The notes beneath the pieces are model-generated. The model made no database searches. It saw only the letters and a program-made list of their open reading frames with translations, and had not been told where the DNA came from. A DNA stretch of 34,230 bases from Treponema sp. Its GTDB lineage: Bacteria > Spirochaetota > Spirochaetia > Treponematales > Breznakiellaceae. Below are positions 31,017 through 34,230 of the stretch, piece after piece (the first letter of the stretch is position 1; each line of letters begins with the position of its first letter). The translations under genes and the position numbers were made by a program. The stretch lies in contig JAIRXH010000142.1 in assembly GCA_031268385.1 (NCBI GenBank), positions 1 to 34,230 on the forward strand, read 5' to 3'.

Positions 31017-32330
31017 TCATTTCGAAAGTTTTTCGGCGGCGCGGTAAATGGTCCGGTATATGTCCGGGATCTTCTCTTCGTCTATGCTTGAAAAGGCGAT
31101 TCGGAGGTAGCGTTCGCCCAGCGCTATTGTTCCTATACCGTGCGCCGAAAGCAGATGCCGGCGCAGGGTTTCGGCGTTTACCCCCCTGCAGAAGAAACTC
31201 ATAAAGTACCCCGAATTGAAGGGCAGGGGAATCAGCACGGGATGATCCGCGTTTTCTCCGACTATCGCCTTTACCCTGTTGTAACGGCTCCGCATCAGGC
31301 TGCGGTAACGCTCCTTCTCGCCGGGGGTACGGCTGTCTTCCGCCGTTTTGAGCATGAGGAACTGGGCCGGAGTATTGGACGAGGATACCGATGATCGTAT
31401 TGCCCCCGTGAGTTTCCTGATGAGGGCGTCGTAGTGACCGCCGTCAAGCCCCTTTGAGCCAAAGGTAAGGAAGCCTGTCCTCAGTCCCCATGTGTAGTCT
31501 TCCTTGATGGGACCGTCTATTTTAACGGCGAGCACCCTTTCATGGAGAGATGCGAAGCGGCCAAAGAGGGATTCCTGTATAATATCCTCCTCGTAAAAGA
31601 GGCCGAAGTAGGCGTCGTCGCAGATAACAAGAACATCGGCGCCTCCTTCGGCGGTCTTGTGGACAAGGGCCGCCAGGGCGCGGGCTTCGGCGCGAGTGGG
31701 CGAATAACCGGAAGGATTGTTGGGAAAGTTGAAGATGACGCGCACCGATCCCGACGCGGCCGCCTGGGCCAGCGCCTTCTCTATGGCGTCCATGTCAAGC
31801 CCGCTTCCCGGCCCGTCCGCTTCGGGGTTTGCGAAAAAGGGAATGCCCGCAAGTTCCGCCCCCCGGCGGACGCCGAAAATAAGCTCGTAATTGTCCCAGC
31901 AGGGATCGCTTGCGAGCACTCTGCCTCCCTTGCTGACAAACAGATCCGCCGTATAGGAAAGTCCCGCGGTAAGTCCGGGAACGACGACGGGAAGGGAAAT
32001 TCCCCCCGGATCAAGGGACGGGTTTTTCTGTATGATCAGTTCTTTCCAGACGGTTCTTGCCTTTTCCACTCCCGCGGTGGGGGCGTAGGCGACAGCCTCG
32101 CTGGGGCTAAGACCGGGCATGTTCTCCGCTATGACCGAAAAGATCAGGGGGGTTCCGCCGCTGTAGGCCATGCCTATGGTCGCGTCCGCGGTATGGGCGG
32201 ACTTTTTCGCTTCCGCGGACTGCGCAATTATTCCCCTGGGAAAATAAAGGCGGCGTCCCAGATTGGAAAGCAGCCGCCCCGCGACGGTTCCGTCAAGAAC
32301 TGAATTGAGCTCAAGAGCCAGATGATTCAT
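31017..32330 (-). CDS. PLP-dependent aminotransferase, class I/II
   Basis: A 437-aa cytoplasmic fold-I aminotransferase. VVVPGLTAGLSYTADLFVSKGG leads into the large domain, FNFPNNPSGYSP provides the conserved Asn-Pro, and ICDDAYFGLFYEED the cofactor-ring aspartate. K276 in KIDGPIKEDYTWGLRTGF is the likely Schiff-base lysine, and RYLRIAFSS carries the substrate-carboxylate arginine. The donor and acceptor cannot be read from sequence; the family includes aspartate, aromatic and alanine aminotransferases. No ribosome site precedes ATG 32330. Instead a six-codon reading frame (32347 down to 32327) ends in a TGA that overlaps the start as ATGA, so coupled translation is possible. Confidence 0.88.
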   Translation of the reverse strand: MNHLALELNSVLDGTVAGRLLSNLGRRLYFPRGIIAQSAEAKKSAHTADATIGMAYSGGTPLIFSVIAENMPGLSPSEAVAYAPTAGVEKARTVWKELIIQKNPSLDPGGISLPVVVPGLTAGLSYTADLFVSKGGRVLASDPCWDNYELIFGVRRGAELAGIPFFANPEADGPGSGLDMDAIEKALAQAAASGSVRVIFNFPNNPSGYSPTRAEARALAALVHKTAEGGADVLVICDDAYFGLFYEEDIIQESLFGRFASLHERVLAVKIDGPIKEDYTWGLRTGFLTFGSKGLDGGHYDALIRKLTGAIRSSVSSSNTPAQFLMLKTAEDSRTPGEKERYRSLMRSRYNRVKAIVGENADHPVLIPLPFNSGYFMSFFCRGVNAETLRRHLLSAHGIGTIALGERYLRIAFSSIDEEKIPDIYRTIYRAAEKLSK

Positions 32331-32531
32331 GTATCACACAGTTTCATGAAAAGGACACTCTTAGTCAATCGGCTGCAATATTATCCCACTTGACAGTGAA
32401 AAACAATCTGTACTATCGTTTCGAACGAAATTGATATACTTTCTTTACATTGTGTTATATACTTTTTTTGGAAAAAAGCGGGGTGGTTTCAACATGATAT
32501 GTTGTAAAACCGTACTCCCGAAAACGCGGTT

Positions 32532-32576
32532 CCCCGGTCCGGGGCGCTTTGGGGAATAGCCGGAAAGGGGCCGGCT
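32532..32576. promoter_or_regulatory. Paired GC hairpins in the leader of the repeat lipoprotein gene
   Basis: CCCCGG (32532-32537) pairs with CCGGGG (32539-32544) across one base, and AGCCGG (32558-32563) with CCGGCT (32571-32576), followed by TCTTTC. TTCCCC (32530-32535) can alternatively pair with GGGGAA (32551-32556), which excludes the first hairpin. This could be an attenuator-like switch before the ATG at 32615. The rest of the 284-bp gap (32331-32614) is AT-rich at 32330-32470, with several -10-like TATA blocks and a TTTCG-AA-CGAAA dyad near 32420-32431. Confidence 0.35.
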
Positions 32577-32614
32577 TCTTTCGGCGCTTCCGGACTGTCA
32601 AAAAAGGGTTTGTT

Positions 32615-34230
32615 ATGAAAAAGCACATTCTGGTTCCGGCGATGCTGGCGGCGCTTGTTGCCGCCTGTTCCAACCCTTTGTTAAAATGGATAGATACGCC
32701 CGCCGATATCACTGTCAATTCGGGTTCCGCCTCCTCCTCGTCTGTGCCGCTTTCCGCCAAATCGATAGAAACCTTTTCCTTCGGCTTTTCCGGAGAGACA
32801 TCGGCGATACAGGCCGAACCGCACACACGCGTGATGGGCAGGACCCCCATTACCGTGGTGCTGCCCGCGGGTACGCCAAAGACCGGTCTGGTTCCGGCCA
32901 TAACCTTTACCGGCAAATCCGTGAGCCCCGCTTCGGGGACGCCGGGGGATTTTACCGATCCTGTACCGTATACCGTTACCGCCCAGGACGGAAGCACCCG
33001 TGATTACGAGGTAGAGGTAATTGTAAAAAAACAGGAATCCGCCGAAATTATCTGGTTTGACCTTGAGAATGCCGCGGGATCATATATGGCCGAAGGGACA
33101 GTGCATCAGCCTCCGCCGGGGGAAGAGTGGGGAGAAGTTATTCTCACTGTCCCCAGCGGGACAAACCTTGCGAACCTTACCGCGAAAATTGTCCAGACCG
33201 GTCAGTCCGTGAGCGGCGGCGGCGGGTCCGCTTCGGGAACCGCCGTGACCCTGACCGGTAATTTTTCCGGTCCGGTAATATATACGGTAACGGCGGCTGA
33301 CGGGTCCAAACAATACTACAACGTCCAGGTTTTCAGGGATAAATCTTCCGTAAAAGAGATAACGGCGCTTTCCTTTAGCGAGACGGAGACAGGACACCTG
33401 ATAATAGGCGCGGAGCCTGACGCGGACGGGAAGATCCCCATTATGGCGACGGTTCCGGCCGATACGAACCTGGCCTCCCTTACGCCGCGCATTACCTATA
33501 AAGGGGCTTCGATTTCCGGGGCGCAGGTTTCGGAAACCCGGCTTCCAGGCGCGGACACAACCCTGGCGCTTCCTGTAACGGGCGGTTCGGCCGTCGACTT
33601 TTCCGTCATTCAAAACTATACGGTAACGGCGGAAGACGGGAGTTATCAGGTATATGAGGTAACGGTCTTTGAGGGCGACCTCAATACGGGCAAGGAGATT
33701 ACGGGCTTTTACTTCCCCTTCCTCAACAACACCCAGGGAACCGGAGCGCCGGCGGGCATTATCGACGAGGCGGCCAAAACCATTACCGTCACCGTTCCGC
33801 CGGGGACGGATTTGAGGACCCTTGCCCCGGCGGTCTACCATACCGGGGTATCGGTAAGCCCCGTTTCCGGGAAACAGGCTGATTTTTCCAATTCGGCGTC
33901 GGTTCCCGTCTACTATACGGTAACGGCCCGTGACGGAAGCACGGCGCACTACGCGGTCCGGGTGTACCCGGCGAAACGGAGCGACAAGGCGATTACCGCC
34001 TTTGGTTTTGCCAATATAGGCGGCGAAAGCGCGATTATCGGTTCCAGCCCGTCGGAAGGGAAGCTGTCCATTATGGTAACGGTTCCCTATGGGACCGATG
34101 TGTCCCACCTTACCCCGGAGCTTACCCATACGGGAGTTTCGGTGAGCGGATCCGGCGTTTCGGGGAACGGTCCCGGCGCGGTAACGGGTTCGCCAAATAC
34201 GAACTTTACCGGCCCTGTAGATTATACGGT
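32615..34230 (+). CDS. Large surface lipoprotein with repeated DUF5018-like modules (3' end outside window)
   Basis: Open from ATG 32615 to the last base (538 codons, no stop), so the gene is truncated by the window. AAGGG lies 7 nt before the start. The signal peptide ends in LVAAC (C18), a lipobox, so the protein is probably lipid-anchored and exposed. About five beta-rich modules of 85-105 residues follow, at roughly 50-133, 138-230, 234-340, 344-440 and 443 onward. Each opens with a strand such as ITAFGF or ITALSF and closes with YTVTAxDGSxxxYxVxV. The DNA repeats too: TATACGGTAACGGC recurs at 33281, 33617 and 33914. Such repeat lipoproteins are frequent in treponemes, often with a variable C-terminal domain that gives the function; that part is not visible. 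Confidence 0.85.
   Translation, partial: MKKHILVPAMLAALVAACSNPLLKWIDTPADITVNSGSASSSSVPLSAKSIETFSFGFSGETSAIQAEPHTRVMGRTPITVVLPAGTPKTGLVPAITFTGKSVSPASGTPGDFTDPVPYTVTAQDGSTRDYEVEVIVKKQESAEIIWFDLENAAGSYMAEGTVHQPPPGEEWGEVILTVPSGTNLANLTAKIVQTGQSVSGGGGSASGTAVTLTGNFSGPVIYTVTAADGSKQYYNVQVFRDKSSVKEITALSFSETETGHLIIGAEPDADGKIPIMATVPADTNLASLTPRITYKGASISGAQVSETRLPGADTTLALPVTGGSAVDFSVIQNYTVTAEDGSYQVYEVTVFEGDLNTGKEITGFYFPFLNNTQGTGAPAGIIDEAAKTITVTVPPGTDLRTLAPAVYHTGVSVSPVSGKQADFSNSASVPVYYTVTARDGSTAHYAVRVYPAKRSDKAITAFGFANIGGESAIIGSSPSEGKLSIMVTVPYGTDVSHLTPELTHTGVSVSGSGVSGNGPGAVTGSPNTNFTGPVDYT
32969..34230 (+). repeat. Tandem coding repeats, recurring TATACGGTAACGGC block
   Basis: The module-closing segment recurs at 32969 (variant TATACCGTTACCGCC), 33281, 33617 and 33914, with a partial copy (TATACGGT) at 34223-34230. 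Each is followed, where visible, by GAC GGx codons for Asp-Gly. Spacing is about 300-340 bp, the module length. DNA-level identity beyond protein need suggests recent duplication or homogenisation. Confidence 0.6.

Noticed and set aside
33080-34129. 349-residue minus-strand frame
   Set aside because: Shadow of the repeat lipoprotein. The plus-strand frame has a signal peptide, lipobox and modular repeats and stays open to the window end.

Overview
The window looks like a chromosomal segment of a spirochaete, most plausibly a Treponema-type host-associated or insect-gut lineage; this assignment is inference. The signs are: lipoproteins with relaxed lipoboxes (27171-28493, 29200-30450, 32615-end); a lipoprotein built of repeated 'YTVTAxDGS' modules, a type I associate with treponemes; GTP-dependent PEP carboxykinase; a TAXI-type TRAP transporter; and moderately high GC with GC-rich third codon positions in most genes. 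The sugar locus at 19.6-28.5 kb is visibly more AT-rich.

Layout. 1-189 is the C-terminus of a membrane protein. 190-513 is a repeat-rich convergent zone: a 128-bp MITE-like element with 13-bp inverted ends and a CTGA duplication, followed by REP-like palindromes, one of which forms the 3' end of metA. 486-1933 (-) is a UPF0303 gene followed by metA, whose active-site glutamate predicts acetyl-CoA use. 2016-4115 (+) is a cytoplasmic GH3 glycosidase. 4181-7569 (+) is a complete TAXI-TRAP operon (binding protein, DUF1850, fused permease). 7652-7724 (-) is tRNA-Ala(CGC). 7804-8940 (+) is a membrane family-2 glycosyltransferase. 8957-10042 (-) is ilvE and 10170-11303 (+) is ychF. 11363-14385 (-) holds a LysM/PKD/C39-like envelope peptidase and a membrane-anchored PCMT-like methyltransferase. 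14578-17544 (+) is a spermidine-synthase-like multipass membrane protein with a stand-alone cyclic-nucleotide-binding-fold protein. 17583-19406 (-) is PEPCK.

19590-28493 is a carbohydrate-use locus. A sugar ABC importer (binding lipoprotein and two permeases, no ATPase) is followed by an unusual cytoplasmic TIM-barrel glycosidase. An RpiR-SIS regulator lies next to it, and a divergent, translationally coupled pair encodes a xylose-isomerase-like TIM-barrel protein and a rhamnulokinase-type kinase. Together they suggest import of an oligosaccharide, intracellular hydrolysis, then isomerisation and phosphorylation of a deoxy- or rare sugar under RpiR control. The substrate cannot be named, and no dedicated aldolase is present.

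28696-34230 holds a small hypothetical protein, an orphan solute-binding lipoprotein, a small helical protein, a class I/II aminotransferase and the start of the repeat lipoprotein, which runs off the window end.

A recurring signal is sigma70-like promoters whose -10 element lies only 6-13 nt before the start codon (7804, 14385, 30450, 30515). This implies leaderless or nearly leaderless mRNAs. The last two diverge from one shared -35 region.
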